64,000 bases of DNA from Bacteroidales bacterium. GTDB lineage: Bacteria > Bacteroidota > Bacteroidia > Bacteroidales > FEN-979. Positions 18,010 to 26,901 of the stretch are shown one piece after another. The stretch lies in NCBI GenBank assembly GCA_023229525.1, contig JALNZC010000019.1, positions 8,150 to 72,149 on the forward strand, in the 5' to 3' direction. How positions within the stretch are numbered: position 1 is the stretch's first letter; each line of letters begins with the position of its first letter. The position numbers and the translations under genes are program-made. Under the pieces are notes generated by a model. The model was not told the origin of the DNA and made no database searches. It was given only the letters and a program-made list of their open reading frames with translations.

Positions 18010-18293
18010 TTGGAATTACCTGTAGTTATAGATAAAAGCAGGCTTTCAGGTACGTTTCTTTTTCCTGAAACTGACCGTTATATCAGGTTTCCTGACGCTA
18101 AGGGTCGGTACTTGTTCAGAGAGATCAAGACATTTTGCCCTACCCTGCCCTTGATTGTCCTAGCTGCCCATGTCACGTCAACCGACCAGAAAAAAGTGCA
18201 GAGGAGAGGTGCAATAACCACATCTCAAAACCGATCAGAAAGGAACAATTGTTACAGATGTTGTCAGGGTGCCTGGAAGGTCAGAATGTTTTT
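18010..18293 (+). pseudogene. decayed response-regulator receiver domain
   Basis: The frame from 18010 contains the second half of a receiver domain: FPDAKGRYLFREIK, then PTLPLIVLAAHVTSTDQKK with the conserved switch residue region. It then loses sense near 18200. Shifting one frame restores the end of the domain, NNHISKPIRKEQLLQMLSG, including the conserved Lys-Pro. There is no credible start and the phospho-acceptor region is not recognisable. So this is the frameshifted, headless remnant of a receiver domain, perhaps from a hybrid sensor kinase. It reaches into the end of the convergent membrane-protein gene. Confidence 0.7.
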
Positions 18294-18300
18294 ATGATTA

Positions 18301-18702
18301 TTATTTTTCCATCTTCTTAGTGAATTTTAAAGCGCAGAGGCTAAAGAGTCCAATAAAAAGTCCTGAAATAAGCCCAATGACAGGACCTGTCATAAGCATC
18401 ATCAACCTGGGTGAATCAGGGAACGGCATGTGAGTCACCATGGCAGCTTCCTGGGGGTGATTTGTAAGGTAAGTCTCAAAAAATATAATATGAGCAGCTG
18501 TTACCCAGACCGAATTTACCAGACCTACGCACAAGCCATTCAGAAAATACTTTTCGGTGCATTTCTTTGCGATGATATACGCACATATGATAATAATGGC
18601 AAGCCAGCAAAAGGGTTCATTGGTTGATGAAATAAAAAACACGGTTGCAATTGCCATGGCTAAACCGAATAGTGAAAGCTGCAAGATCAATTTTATTTTC
18701 AT
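18301..18702 (-). CDS. small membrane protein of unknown function
   Basis: 133 residues with about four hydrophobic segments: the N-terminal LILQLSLFGLAMAIATVFFI, then FCWLAIIIICAYIIAK, the region of LNGLCVGLVNSVWVTAAHII, and PVIGLISGLFIGLFSLCALK. A charged C-terminus ends it. I do not recognise a family with certainty. The gene stands alone between the decayed receiver domain and the tonB cluster terminator. Confidence 0.6.
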   Translation of the reverse strand: MKIKLILQLSLFGLAMAIATVFFISSTNEPFCWLAIIIICAYIIAKKCTEKYFLNGLCVGLVNSVWVTAAHIIFFETYLTNHPQEAAMVTHMPFPDSPRLMMLMTGPVIGLISGLFIGLFSLCALKFTKKMEK

Positions 18703-18920
18703 TTTTTAAATGTATGGTTTATGTTCGCTTGTATCCATGTTCAAAGATAAATATTAATGCTGTGGAATTAAAAGCCAGGTGATTGTTTTCTTAAAAGACC
18801 AAAACCACTACAGCTTACCCGGGAAAGAGGGTTGTAAATAAAAAGAAGTTGAAACGCGTACAAACGGCCATAACATTGCTCCAAAGGAGATCTTGAGTAA
18901 GAAAAAAAATTGGAATAAAG

Positions 18921-18948
18921 AAAGGCGGCCTGGAATCAGGCCGCCTTT
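18921..18948. terminator. intrinsic terminator of the exb-tonB operon
   Basis: A perfect 12-bp stem (AAAGGCGGCCTG pairs with CAGGCCGCCTTT) with a four-base loop, followed on the minus strand by a T-rich tract. It lies 29 bases past the tonB stop. The AT-rich flanks on both sides would allow it to act in both directions. Confidence 0.85.
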
Positions 18949-18976
18949 CTTTATTGTTGAAACAACGTTAAACCTT

Positions 18977-19759
18977 TTACTGCAAGGTAAATTTAATGGG
19001 TAGGTTAAACTGAACACGAACCGGCACGCCGCGTTGTTTTCCGGGAATCCACTTGGGCATCGACTTGACGACCCGGATGGCTTCCTCATCACAACCGCCA
19101 CCGATCCCACGGAGGACACGCACATCAGTGATGGAGCCATCCACTTCCACTACGAAAGTTACGAATACCTTTCCCTGAATACCCAATTCCTTGGCTTCTT
19201 CGGGATATTTAATATTCGATTGTAGAAAAGAGATACGGGCTTCTTCTCCACCAGGGTACCCGGGTTGTTCTTCTACTACCGTAAAAATTTCAGCCTGGAC
19301 AGGCGTTTCAATTACTTTGGGCGCTTCTTCTTTTACCTGCACTTCAACGTCTTCCGTTGGCGCTTCAGTGTTGACCTTTTTATTCAGGTCATCCATGGAA
19401 GTTAATCCCGTTTCGATGGTGGTATCTTCCACAACGACAGGAGCGGTAAATTTTACTTTTTCCACAAGGGCTTCGGGAGGAGGTGGTGGCGGAGGCGGTG
19501 GCGGAGCTTCTTCCTGCTTGAGGTTCTCCAGGGTAACGCCGACTTCCTTTTCTCTTTCCCTGATCATCTTATTTTTGTTGATATATGCATTGATCAAAGG
19601 ATAGGCGACCACGACACTTAAAAGTACAAGGCTAAAGATCATGGAAACCGTAACGTATTTACGGTATTTTTTTCGCAGCTGGTACGAACCGTATTCTTTA
19701 TTCCTGTTCTTAAAAACAATTTCCTCCAGCGTCTCTACACGCTGTTTTTCAATTGCCAT
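18977..19759 (-). CDS. tonB: energy transducer TonB
   Basis: 260 residues. One transmembrane helix lies at about 32-55 (YVTVSMIFSLVLLSVVVAYP), followed by a periplasmic proline-rich region with a run of ten prolines after EEA, and a C-terminal TonB domain (YPEEAKELGIQGKVFVTFVV, then MPKWIPGKQRG). It couples the ion gradient harvested by ExbB/ExbD to outer-membrane receptors. The N-terminal cytoplasmic motif RNKEYGSYQLRKKY is typical for Bacteroidota TonB. It is the last gene of exbB-exbD-exbD-tonB and is followed by a strong terminator. Confidence 0.95.
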   Translation of the reverse strand: MAIEKQRVETLEEIVFKNRNKEYGSYQLRKKYRKYVTVSMIFSLVLLSVVVAYPLINAYINKNKMIREREKEVGVTLENLKQEEAPPPPPPPPPPEALVEKVKFTAPVVVEDTTIETGLTSMDDLNKKVNTEAPTEDVEVQVKEEAPKVIETPVQAEIFTVVEEQPGYPGGEEARISFLQSNIKYPEEAKELGIQGKVFVTFVVEVDGSITDVRVLRGIGGGCDEEAIRVVKSMPKWIPGKQRGVPVRVQFNLPIKFTLQ

Positions 19760-19799
19760 ACAATTATGTTTTTAAAGTGTTAAAAAACATCATCATGAA

Positions 19800-20438
19800 T
19801 TATTTGGGAGCATTCTTTACCATTTGAATCTCCAGGGGAGCAAGATCCACCACGGCGTAGCTGGCAATGTTGCAGATGGCCATTTCGTCGATGATATTTA
19901 CAATGTCCTTGTATTTGGCTTTTTCGTCAGCCTTGATAAGGACGATCGGTCCTTTCTTGTCTTCCTTCTTAAATCTTTTGATCGTATTATCGGCTGTTGT
20001 ATCGGCCACTACCAATTTCCCTGTCAACCGTTTATCGCGGAATTCAGCGATCTTTGTAAAAAGATCCTTATTCCTCAGTAACAACACTTTACGAATGCCG
20101 TCTTTACTGAAATCTGATTTGATCAGGTCAGGTAATGGGAGTTTTTTGGGATCAGCCAGACCCTGGTAGAAATACACCTTGTCGTCGCCTGTAAGCAATA
20201 TATTAAGGGTTCGTTCGGCGGAGATTCTCGGGGCCTCTTTGGGTTTGTCTTGCTGATCCTTTTCCGGCATGGTGATCACCATAACCTTGGGTTTGCTAAA
20301 GGCAGTTGTGAGCATGAAGAAGGTAATGAGCAAACACATCAGGTCGACCATAGGGGTCATATCGATGCGGGTGCTGTGTTTCTTCGGTTTTCGCTTACCA
20401 CCTTTTTTTCCTTTTTCCTCAACAATTATTTCACCCAT
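19800..20438 (-). CDS. exbD: biopolymer transport protein ExbD (second copy)
   Basis: 212 residues. A basic N-terminus leads into the ExbD/TolR helix with its key aspartate (RIDMTPMVDLMCLLITFFML), and a periplasmic domain follows. It contains about 60 residues more than a classic ExbD, as in other Bacteroidota. It lies between the first exbD and tonB. Two ExbD paralogs in a row suggest a heteromeric motor with ExbB. The C-terminal part shows the expected VLIKADEKAKYKDIVNIID motif. Confidence 0.93.
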   Translation of the reverse strand: MGEIIVEEKGKKGGKRKPKKHSTRIDMTPMVDLMCLLITFFMLTTAFSKPKVMVITMPEKDQQDKPKEAPRISAERTLNILLTGDDKVYFYQGLADPKKLPLPDLIKSDFSKDGIRKVLLLRNKDLFTKIAEFRDKRLTGKLVVADTTADNTIKRFKKEDKKGPIVLIKADEKAKYKDIVNIIDEMAICNIASYAVVDLAPLEIQMVKNAPK

Positions 20439-20473
20439 TTTATTTTCTTTTTAAGGGTTAAAACCGCATTACC

Positions 20474-21109
20474 TTACTTTGGTAAATCTTTCATCGTGAT
20501 CTCTTCCATTTGAAGATTGGTAACGAGATTAAACTTATTCACCTTGTTTTCCTGCAATAAATCCATTATTTTCTTCACATCAGTATAAGGGGTATCAGCA
20601 TCTCCTTTGATGGCAACTTCCGCGCCTAAATTGGTAAGTCGGGCCATACGTATCCACCAGGCCAGTTGGTTATCGGTCGAATCCATGGGAATTCCTGTCT
20701 GGAGTTTATCCCGCACTTTCGAGTCGGTGGCATTGATCCAGGCTTTGACATCTTTGATCGGCATGCCGAAGGAAGACATTTTCCCGAATTTATCCAGTTG
20801 TTTGGCATCAAAGGTAATTTTATACTGTTCCCCCATTTTTACCAGCAACTTTGCCCGGAAGTGGGTAGAGGTATCTTTCCCGTTATCAATGTTAAAGAAA
20901 ACCTTACCTTCTTTGGAAATGAAGATCGTCATGATATCATTATCCGGCGCCTGCTTTTCGGAAACCGACGATGGTGTTGTGATCGGAGCGGCTTCCTGGG
21001 GACGGAACGACGTAGTAAGCATGAAGAATGTAAGCAGCAAGGAAAACAAATCCACCATAGGCGTCATATCTATGTGCGGAGATCTTGCGGGAGCTTTAAT
21101 TTTTGGCAT
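20474..21109 (-). CDS. exbD: biopolymer transport protein ExbD (first copy)
   Basis: 211 residues. It shows the ExbD helix with aspartate (HIDMTPMVDLFSLLLTFFML) and a periplasmic domain ending in VAIKGDADTPYTDVKKIMDL. It starts 16 bases after the exbB stop and is followed by the second exbD. Works with ExbB as the proton-driven motor for TonB. Confidence 0.93.
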   Translation of the reverse strand: MPKIKAPARSPHIDMTPMVDLFSLLLTFFMLTTSFRPQEAAPITTPSSVSEKQAPDNDIMTIFISKEGKVFFNIDNGKDTSTHFRAKLLVKMGEQYKITFDAKQLDKFGKMSSFGMPIKDVKAWINATDSKVRDKLQTGIPMDSTDNQLAWWIRMARLTNLGAEVAIKGDADTPYTDVKKIMDLLQENKVNKFNLVTNLQMEEITMKDLPK

Positions 21110-21125
21110 GGAGTTTCGCTTTTAA

Positions 21126-21947
21126 TTACTTGGTAGCGGCTGCAAATGACTGAACAAGGCTGAAACCGGCTTCATCGATTTTATAGGTGAAGCTATCGAT
21201 TTGAGTCGAGAAAAAGTTATACATGACAATCGCGAGCAAAGAACCGAAAATACCAAAAGCTGTATTGATAAGGGCTTCAGAGATACCGGTTGCCAGAGCA
21301 AGGGCGTCGGGTGCTCCGGCAGTAGCAAGAGCGCCAAAGGCCTTGATCATACCAAGTACCGTTCCCATAAGACCCGTTAACACAGAGATGGAGGCGATGG
21401 TGGAAAGGATGACCAGGTTACGCGAAAGCATCGGTAATTCGAGGGCGGTTGCTTCTTCAAATTCTTTCTGCAGAGCCAAAATTTTCTGATCTTTTTCCAG
21501 TGTAGTGTCTTTTTGAAGGGTACGATAACGAAGTAAACCGGCTTTCATTACATTGGCCAGGGAACCGCGTTGTTTATCACAAGATGCCACGGCGTTTTCA
21601 ATTTTATCCTCATTCAGAAAATCCTGCAGTCCCTTGACAAACACATTGATCCTGCCTTTTCCTTTGGCACGGGTAATAGAGATGGCACGCTCAATGGAGA
21701 AGATGATAACCAGTAAATTTAAACCAATCAGGAAGGGAACGATCATCCCCCCTTTGTAGATAATACCCAAATAGTTACCGGGAAGCGGGGAGCCAGCCGG
21801 ATTGTTGCCTTCAAAGTTTATCGGGTTACCCATGATCAGTTTAAAAACCACAAAACCTGCAATGAAAGCCACAACAATCGCTATCAGCGTAAAGGTCGAT
21901 CTTAAAGCGTCTCCCAAAGAGCCGCCCTTGTTATTTTTTTTGCTCAT
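21126..21947 (-). CDS. exbB: MotA/TolQ/ExbB proton channel protein
   Basis: 273 residues with three predicted membrane regions: an N-terminal one (FTLIAIVVAFIAGFVVFKLI), one near MIVPFLIGLNLLVIIFSIE, and the paired C-terminal helices typical of ExbB (MLSRNLVILSTIASISVLTG and the GISEALINTAFGIFGSLLAI region). It is the channel half of the energy-transducing complex and the first gene of the exbB-exbD-exbD-tonB operon, with a well-matched promoter 62 to 92 bases upstream. Length is slightly longer than enteric ExbB because of the N-terminal segment. Confidence 0.94.
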   Translation of the reverse strand: MSKKNNKGGSLGDALRSTFTLIAIVVAFIAGFVVFKLIMGNPINFEGNNPAGSPLPGNYLGIIYKGGMIVPFLIGLNLLVIIFSIERAISITRAKGKGRINVFVKGLQDFLNEDKIENAVASCDKQRGSLANVMKAGLLRYRTLQKDTTLEKDQKILALQKEFEEATALELPMLSRNLVILSTIASISVLTGLMGTVLGMIKAFGALATAGAPDALALATGISEALINTAFGIFGSLLAIVMYNFFSTQIDSFTYKIDEAGFSLVQSFAAATK

Positions 21948-22008
21948 TGTTAAAAAGTTTTAGATAATAATGTTTGAATTATTGGAATATCTTATAATAA
22001 AAGGCTCG

Positions 22009-22039
22009 CAAATATAAAAAAATTATAAAAGAAATCAAA
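22009..22039 (-). promoter_or_regulatory. Bacteroidota-type promoter of exbB-exbD-exbD-tonB
   Basis: On the minus strand: TTTG (22039-22036), exactly 19 bases, then TATATTTG (22016-22009). This matches the TTTG-N19-TAnnTTTG consensus perfectly and lies in the spacer before exbB. It is the best promoter in the window. Confidence 0.75.
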
Positions 22040-22045
22040 CAGTTG

Positions 22046-23740
22046 CTATTTGACTTTGTCTTTTAATACATCCATGATCTGTTTGGCTTTTTCCGCTTTT
22101 TCGTCATTGGGGTCTATGGCATTAACACGCGCGCCATATTCCACCGCTTTGATCGCGAACTCTTTGTCCTTGGTCTGGTTGTATTGCAAAAAATTATAAA
22201 AGGCTAAAAAATAATAAGCTTCTATTCTTTCTTTGGCATATTTTGCCGTATCGGCCTGGGTCTTTTCCAGAATGGTTTCGTAAATCGGTTTTGCCAAGCC
22301 GAGTTTACTGTCGGGATCAAGATTTGATCTTGCCCTGGCATGCCATACCCATCCCTGGATGTATTCGGGTTGCATGCTGTTAAAAATAGCCAGGTTGGTG
22401 TCGGATTTTACATAATCCTGAATACTGTAATAAACCTTCCCCAGATTATAGTAATCCATCGCACCACCTTTATTCAAATTAATTTTCTTTTCATATAGTT
22501 CCCTTGCCTTTTCGTATTTTTTCACTTTGGTCCAGCATAGTGCAGCTTCTGAAATCAGCTCTGTTTTGGTGGTATCGAGCGAGTATGCTTTTAAAAGTTG
22601 TTCCGGAGCAAGCGAATCCAACTTCATTTTTGCCAGACTCCTGCCATAATAAACATAATCGAGGGCGCGGATTTTCGACGGGGTCGCATTTGCAATAAAT
22701 TTACGGATGGAGGCCAGGGCTTTATCATACTGCTGAGTCTCAAAGTATGAATAAGCAAGCGCCCGGTTAACATCATTGTCGGACGTGTCAACTTTTAAAA
22801 TTTCTTTGAGCTGGGTAATGGCTTCCTGGTAATCATTAAGATCGATCAGGATATTTACAAACTGCTTGCGCGCTGATGTATTACGCGAAAGTTGAAGGAA
22901 TTTATAAAAATTGGCCTTGGCTTCTTCCTGTCTGCCGGCACGGGAAAGTAATAGTCCCATTTCACGGTAAGCCGGAGCAAACGTGGAATCCATCTTCACT
23001 ACCTGTTCATAATAATTAAGTGCATTGGTATATTGCCTTGCCCTGAGCCATAGCAGTCCAACCCGTAGCTTGGCTTCCGGCGACATTGGATCAAGATTCT
23101 GAGCCATATTGTAACTGGAAATGGCTTTTGATCCGTCGTTCAACATATAAAAATAAACATCTCCTTTAACGATAAAGAGCTCAGGGTTTTTACTGTCCAG
23201 TTTTTCAGCACTGCGTAAAAGGGCAAAAACATTGGCCGTGTCCCTTACCTTGGCAGTCACATATGCCCCAGCCATTTCGATCAGCACTTTAGCTTGCCGG
23301 GCTGGCGCCATTTTGATGCTTTTATTTGCCTTCGAGGGCAATAAGGCCATCGCCTTTGCAAAATAATCCAGGGCCATGGGCGTTTGCTTTTTAATCAGTG
23401 ACAACCCTCCAAGACCGATATAATTTATAGGATTTGTAGGATCGCGGGTGATGCCCAGTTCATAAATTACCTTTGCAGAGTCTGCCTTTTCCTCAAAAGA
23501 AACATTGAGCGTGTCGGAAAAAAATTTGTCTAAAAAATTCTGCCCGTAATAATAGTAGATATCGCCATCACCGGGTGTCTGCTTGATAAGCGTTTTAAAC
23601 ATGGAACTGGCTGCGGAAAATTGTTCGCTTTTAATCAATTTGATGGCAGTGTTCAAATCCTGTGCGGATGTTCGCATGAGAAAAGGGGAAAAGATCAGGA
23701 AGGCTAAAGTTCCGGTAAGCAGTTTAACAAATCTGGACAT
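22046..23740 (-). CDS. exported tetratricopeptide-repeat protein
   Basis: 564 residues with a signal peptide (LLTGTLAFLIFSPFLMRTSA) and a helical solenoid of TPR units along its length. Good examples are the regions of NPINYIGLGGLSLIKKQTPM, SPEAKLRVGLLWLRARQYTN and DYYNLGKVYYSIQDYVKSD. It ends without a T9SS domain. A sequence preceded by GAGGAG supports the ATG at 23740. It lies upstream of exbB in the same direction, 18 bases after the PstS-like gene. This neighbourhood (PstS-like, TPR, exbB, exbD, exbD, tonB) recurs in Bacteroidota; a periplasmic scaffold role is likely but not proven. Confidence 0.8.
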   Translation of the reverse strand: MSRFVKLLTGTLAFLIFSPFLMRTSAQDLNTAIKLIKSEQFSAASSMFKTLIKQTPGDGDIYYYYGQNFLDKFFSDTLNVSFEEKADSAKVIYELGITRDPTNPINYIGLGGLSLIKKQTPMALDYFAKAMALLPSKANKSIKMAPARQAKVLIEMAGAYVTAKVRDTANVFALLRSAEKLDSKNPELFIVKGDVYFYMLNDGSKAISSYNMAQNLDPMSPEAKLRVGLLWLRARQYTNALNYYEQVVKMDSTFAPAYREMGLLLSRAGRQEEAKANFYKFLQLSRNTSARKQFVNILIDLNDYQEAITQLKEILKVDTSDNDVNRALAYSYFETQQYDKALASIRKFIANATPSKIRALDYVYYGRSLAKMKLDSLAPEQLLKAYSLDTTKTELISEAALCWTKVKKYEKARELYEKKINLNKGGAMDYYNLGKVYYSIQDYVKSDTNLAIFNSMQPEYIQGWVWHARARSNLDPDSKLGLAKPIYETILEKTQADTAKYAKERIEAYYFLAFYNFLQYNQTKDKEFAIKAVEYGARVNAIDPNDEKAEKAKQIMDVLKDKVK

Positions 23741-23757
23741 AAAAATTTCTCCTCTAT

Positions 23758-24714
23758 TTAATGTTTTAATTCAATAATCCGAACGGGCATTGCAGCTGGA
23801 ACCAGGCCTGAATGTAAAATGATAAGCTGACCTTTCTCGCCTGCGACAAACGATGAAAAACCAAACGCCATCCCGGTATATGATTGGCGGTTAATACAAT
23901 ATACTTCACGGGTAAACGGATACGAACCTTCTGCAATATAGCCCTGATACGGCCGGTAAAAACGCGTTTCCGGATTATTGTCGCCCTCCAGTGAAATCCC
24001 TGCAACCTTAATCCGCTTTAAAAAATTATTCGAAACCGTATCCTGGTTGTCACTGATCCAGTTAACACTGACAACTCCGATGGCATTTTTATTGTTTTCA
24101 ACATAATTGATCACTTCCTCATTATTTTGTACGGCAGAACAGGTGGCCGGAAATGAATCTATCGCAAATTTTTCTTTGAAATACCTTGGATTACTCGATT
24201 TGAAATGATCGAAGACCATTTTCAGCGCACCCAGTTTTGATTTTGGATTTACCTGTTTCCAGTTGGTAATTTTCCCCAGGAAAATATCCTTTACCGTTTG
24301 GTAAAATAAAGCAGTATCCGTATTCTCTTTGTTTACAATGAGGGCAACGGCATCGTGCGCAATAAGGGTAGTTTTCGGAATATATTGTATCGATTTAAGA
24401 TAAGCTACTTGTTTTTCACTAAGTTTCCGGTTCACAATAATAAGAGGAACAGAATCGTTCATAAAATCATTAATGACATCCGCTTCGGTTTTATATTGGG
24501 CGTCGATATGGGCATATTTGTAAATCGATTCAAAGGTATAGGTCTCCGCCTCAATGAGCAATCTGTAAGATTCATCAACACCTACCTTGATCCGCCCACT
24601 CGTAGGGGTATCTGTATTCTTTTGACCGGAATTATCACAGGCCGTCAGAAATAATAGGAATAACAATCCTGAAGCCGGAAATATCCGGTTTATGAGCCAG
24701 ATTTGCATTTTCAT
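23758..24714 (-). CDS. PstS-like substrate-binding lipoprotein
   Basis: 318 residues. A lipoprotein signal peptide with lipobox cysteine (LLFLLFLTAC, then DNSG) precedes a periplasmic binding-protein fold of the PstS family. Typical features are the phosphate-type ITNWKQVNP segment, and RYFKEKFAID. There are no pst permease or ATPase genes nearby. It is linked to the TPR and ExbB/TonB genes, so a role in phosphate sensing or in a TonB-linked process is possible. The assignment to the binding-protein fold is good, the ligand is inferred. Confidence 0.75.
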   Translation of the reverse strand: MKMQIWLINRIFPASGLLFLLFLTACDNSGQKNTDTPTSGRIKVGVDESYRLLIEAETYTFESIYKYAHIDAQYKTEADVINDFMNDSVPLIIVNRKLSEKQVAYLKSIQYIPKTTLIAHDAVALIVNKENTDTALFYQTVKDIFLGKITNWKQVNPKSKLGALKMVFDHFKSSNPRYFKEKFAIDSFPATCSAVQNNEEVINYVENNKNAIGVVSVNWISDNQDTVSNNFLKRIKVAGISLEGDNNPETRFYRPYQGYIAEGSYPFTREVYCINRQSYTGMAFGFSSFVAGEKGQLIILHSGLVPAAMPVRIIELKH

Positions 24715-24755
24715 TGCTTAATTGCTAAAAATCAGATGATTCTTAAGTAACAACA

Positions 24756-24772
24756 CAAATTTATCAAATTTA
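24756..24772 (-). promoter_or_regulatory. tandem -7-like elements before the PstS-like gene
   Basis: On the minus strand, TAAATTTG occurs twice, 9 bases apart, about 42 to 58 bases before the start codon at 24714. Each fits TAnnTTTG. No clear TTTG -33 partner is seen. Confidence 0.35.
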
Positions 24773-24839
24773 TTATTGTTCTTTCTCTTTTCAGGAAATA
24801 AAAGTACGGTAAAACTAAGAATTGTCAAGGGAATTTTGA

Positions 24840-25037
24840 TTATTCTTCGTTGTTTTCCCTGTTTTTTGTCCAGATGCGGGCAAGACGGAATCCACCGTAG
24901 AGAAACAGGACGACCGCAAAAATAACTTTTATTTCACCGGAAAGGTACTGAAATCTGGGGCTTACAAGGATAAATACGCCCAGGAAAAAATAGAGGAGGA
25001 TAACAATATAGGAAAAATATTTTGAGAACTTTTGCAT
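24840..25037 (-). CDS. small two-helix membrane protein
   Basis: 65 residues from the ATG at 25037 (MQKFSKYFSYIVILLYFFLG), which sits just 4 bases after the previous gene. Two hydrophobic helices (YIVILLYFFLGVFILV and IKVIFAVVLFLYGGFRLARI) end in a polar tail. A longer open frame exists upstream but overlaps the neighbour in another phase, so this start is preferred. No family recognised. Confidence 0.6.
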   Translation of the reverse strand: MQKFSKYFSYIVILLYFFLGVFILVSPRFQYLSGEIKVIFAVVLFLYGGFRLARIWTKNRENNEE

Positions 25038-25041
25038 TTCT

Positions 25042-25371
25042 TTAATGATGAACCTGCCAATAAGGAATTTCCCATTGATCCGGCCACTGATACCAATATG
25101 CGGGTGAGACCACTTGTCCGTCTTTCCGGAATAGTTTTTTCTGATATAATACGACAGTAGGATTGACTGTGATATCTGTAATCCCAATGATGAAAGTATT
25201 CAGGGGAGATCCGTCCTTGGCCTTTTCACCTTCGGTTTTTACTTCATACCCTTTGAATGAAAGAAGGTCTTTAAGGAATACGACCCGTTCCACCGTGGCC
25301 CCTGATTCAATGACCGTGCAGGACACACCTTCGATGCCCGTTACCGTATGTTTGCCTTTTAACGCTACCAT
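25042..25371 (-). CDS. hypothetical protein, 109 aa
   Basis: A soluble 109-residue protein with alternating beta-type sequence (HTVTGIEGVSCTVIESGATV, then FLKDLLSFKGYEVK). No signal peptide or known motif is seen. It lies just upstream of the 65-residue membrane protein in one transcription unit, which suggests they act together. Function unknown. Confidence 0.5.
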   Translation of the reverse strand: MVALKGKHTVTGIEGVSCTVIESGATVERVVFLKDLLSFKGYEVKTEGEKAKDGSPLNTFIIGITDITVNPTVVLYQKKLFRKDGQVVSPAYWYQWPDQWEIPYWQVHH

Positions 25372-25402
25372 AACTTTTTTTCTCCATTGAAATTTTTACC
25401 TT

Positions 25403-25430
25403 GTTGAGACGCATTGCAATGCGTCTCAAC
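25403..25430. repeat. perfect 28-base palindrome
   Basis: GTTGAGACGCATTG pairs with CAATGCGTCTCAAC. It is perfectly symmetric and lies 6 bases after the nuoN stop. Such GAGACGCATTGCAATGCGTCTC-like palindromes recur in bacterial intergenic DNA; it could act as a transcript-end hairpin for nuo. Confidence 0.75.
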
Positions 25431-25435
25431 GGCTA

Positions 25436-26845
25436 TTAATATAATCCAAAACTCAGGTTGTACACCATTTCATAAACAGAACTGGCAAATCCCACCACAA
25501 CCATGCCGGCAACACAAATAAGCAATCCGATCCGTGTATATCCGTCGCTTTTGAAATATGAAATCGGGCGATCGCTGTTGTTCAGTAACATCGCTTTGAT
25601 CACCAACAGGTAATAGTACAATGAAATGATGGTGTTGATCAGGGCAATCAGGACCAGGATGTAGTAACCTTGCTTGGCTGCAGCTGTAAATAAGAAAAAC
25701 TTGCCAAAAAATCCTGCCAGTGGGGGTATTCCCGCCAGTGAAAAGAGCGACAACATCATGACAAGGCTTAGGTTGGGATTCGTGCGATACAATCCATCGT
25801 AATCATCGATCGTCTCTTTTCCGGTGCGGTTCGAAATGATGCTGACGACACCGAAGGCCCCCAGGTTTGAAAATATGTAAACCAGGACGAAATAAATCAC
25901 TGTGGTCATCCCCACCTGGCTTTGTCCGATAATACCGAGTAAAATAAATCCTGCCTGCGCAATGGAAGAAAAGGCCAGAAATCTTTTCAAATTCCGTTGA
26001 CGCATGGCAAACAGATTTCCAACGGTAATGGTCAGTATCGTAATAATGTAGAGAACTTCACTCCACAAAACAGCAATTTTATAGAATACAGTATATAATA
26101 TAATGGTGAAAATAAAAACTGCCGCCCCTTTTGAAATCACCGAAAGATAGGAGGCAACATTTACCGGCGCCCCTTCATAAACGTCGGCAGTCCACAGGTG
26201 GAATGGCACAAGCGAAATTTTAAAAGCCATGCCTGTAAAAAAGAAAATAAACGCGAGGATCTGAAGGGGCGACCCTGTGATCAGAGGGGCTATATCGGTA
26301 AAATACATGGTTCCGGTGGTTCCGTAAATCATGGAAAGTCCATACAGTAAAATTCCGGATGAGAGTGCGGAAATAAAGATCAATTTAACGCCTGCTTCAG
26401 CCGATTTTTCCTTTAAACGTTCATATGCGGCCAGCGCTGCAATTGGGATGGTTGCCAACTCAAGTCCCAAATAAAACATAAGGAAATCACCGGCCGAGAT
26501 CATATAATTCATCCCAATAAGGGTCGATAGAATGAGCAAAAAGAACTCGCTGATTTTTTCTTTGTTCTGCTCTTGTTTCAACCAATCTACCGACTGGATA
26601 AAAACGATAAGCACCCCGATATTCAGGATGTTTTTGAGCATGATGGTCAGGGCGGTCGATTGGTACATCCCCCCGAAAAGAATCCCCGGAGTTCCGGGAA
26701 TAAACCCAATAACGGTCACGGCCGCCATCAGAAGAATGGCAGGAAGAATGATTTTACGTTTCTCTGTATTGGGCAGGAAAATTTCGACAATCATCAGGAT
26801 TACCGTGATAACCACCAGCAGTAATTCGTGTCTCATTATCAGCAT
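25436..26845 (-). CDS. nuoN: NADH-quinone oxidoreductase subunit N
   Basis: 469 residues, all membrane helices. It is one of the three antiporter-like ion-pumping subunits of complex I (proton_antipo_M family). It has the characteristic loop AFKISLVPFHLWTADVYEGAP and the LFSLAGIPPLAGFFGK motif, with the lysines of the half-channel helices. It is the last gene of the nuo operon, in the usual position. The start at 26845 is preceded by a short stretch after the nuoM stop; an alternative ATG lies three codons later. Confidence 0.95.
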   Translation of the reverse strand: MLIMRHELLLVVITVILMIVEIFLPNTEKRKIILPAILLMAAVTVIGFIPGTPGILFGGMYQSTALTIMLKNILNIGVLIVFIQSVDWLKQEQNKEKISEFFLLILSTLIGMNYMISAGDFLMFYLGLELATIPIAALAAYERLKEKSAEAGVKLIFISALSSGILLYGLSMIYGTTGTMYFTDIAPLITGSPLQILAFIFFFTGMAFKISLVPFHLWTADVYEGAPVNVASYLSVISKGAAVFIFTIILYTVFYKIAVLWSEVLYIITILTITVGNLFAMRQRNLKRFLAFSSIAQAGFILLGIIGQSQVGMTTVIYFVLVYIFSNLGAFGVVSIISNRTGKETIDDYDGLYRTNPNLSLVMMLSLFSLAGIPPLAGFFGKFFLFTAAAKQGYYILVLIALINTIISLYYYLLVIKAMLLNNSDRPISYFKSDGYTRIGLLICVAGMVVVGFASSVYEMVYNLSFGLY

Positions 26846-26862
26846 CGTTCAGAAATTTTTAT

Positions 26863-26897
26863 TCGTAAATCTAATATCGTAAATCGTAAATCTAAAA
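26863..26897. repeat. 7-base repeat array between nuoM and nuoN
   Basis: Units TCGTAAA, TCTAATA, TCGTAAA, TCGTAAA, TCTAAAA. Strict 7-base period over five copies, fully intergenic. The same unit types occur in reverse orientation between nuoL and nuoK. Confidence 0.8.
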
Positions 26898-26901
26898 TTC
26901 A

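Noticed and set aside
19191..19604. Plus-strand frame with a long glycine run
   Set aside because: It is the mirror of the proline-rich region of tonB on the other strand.
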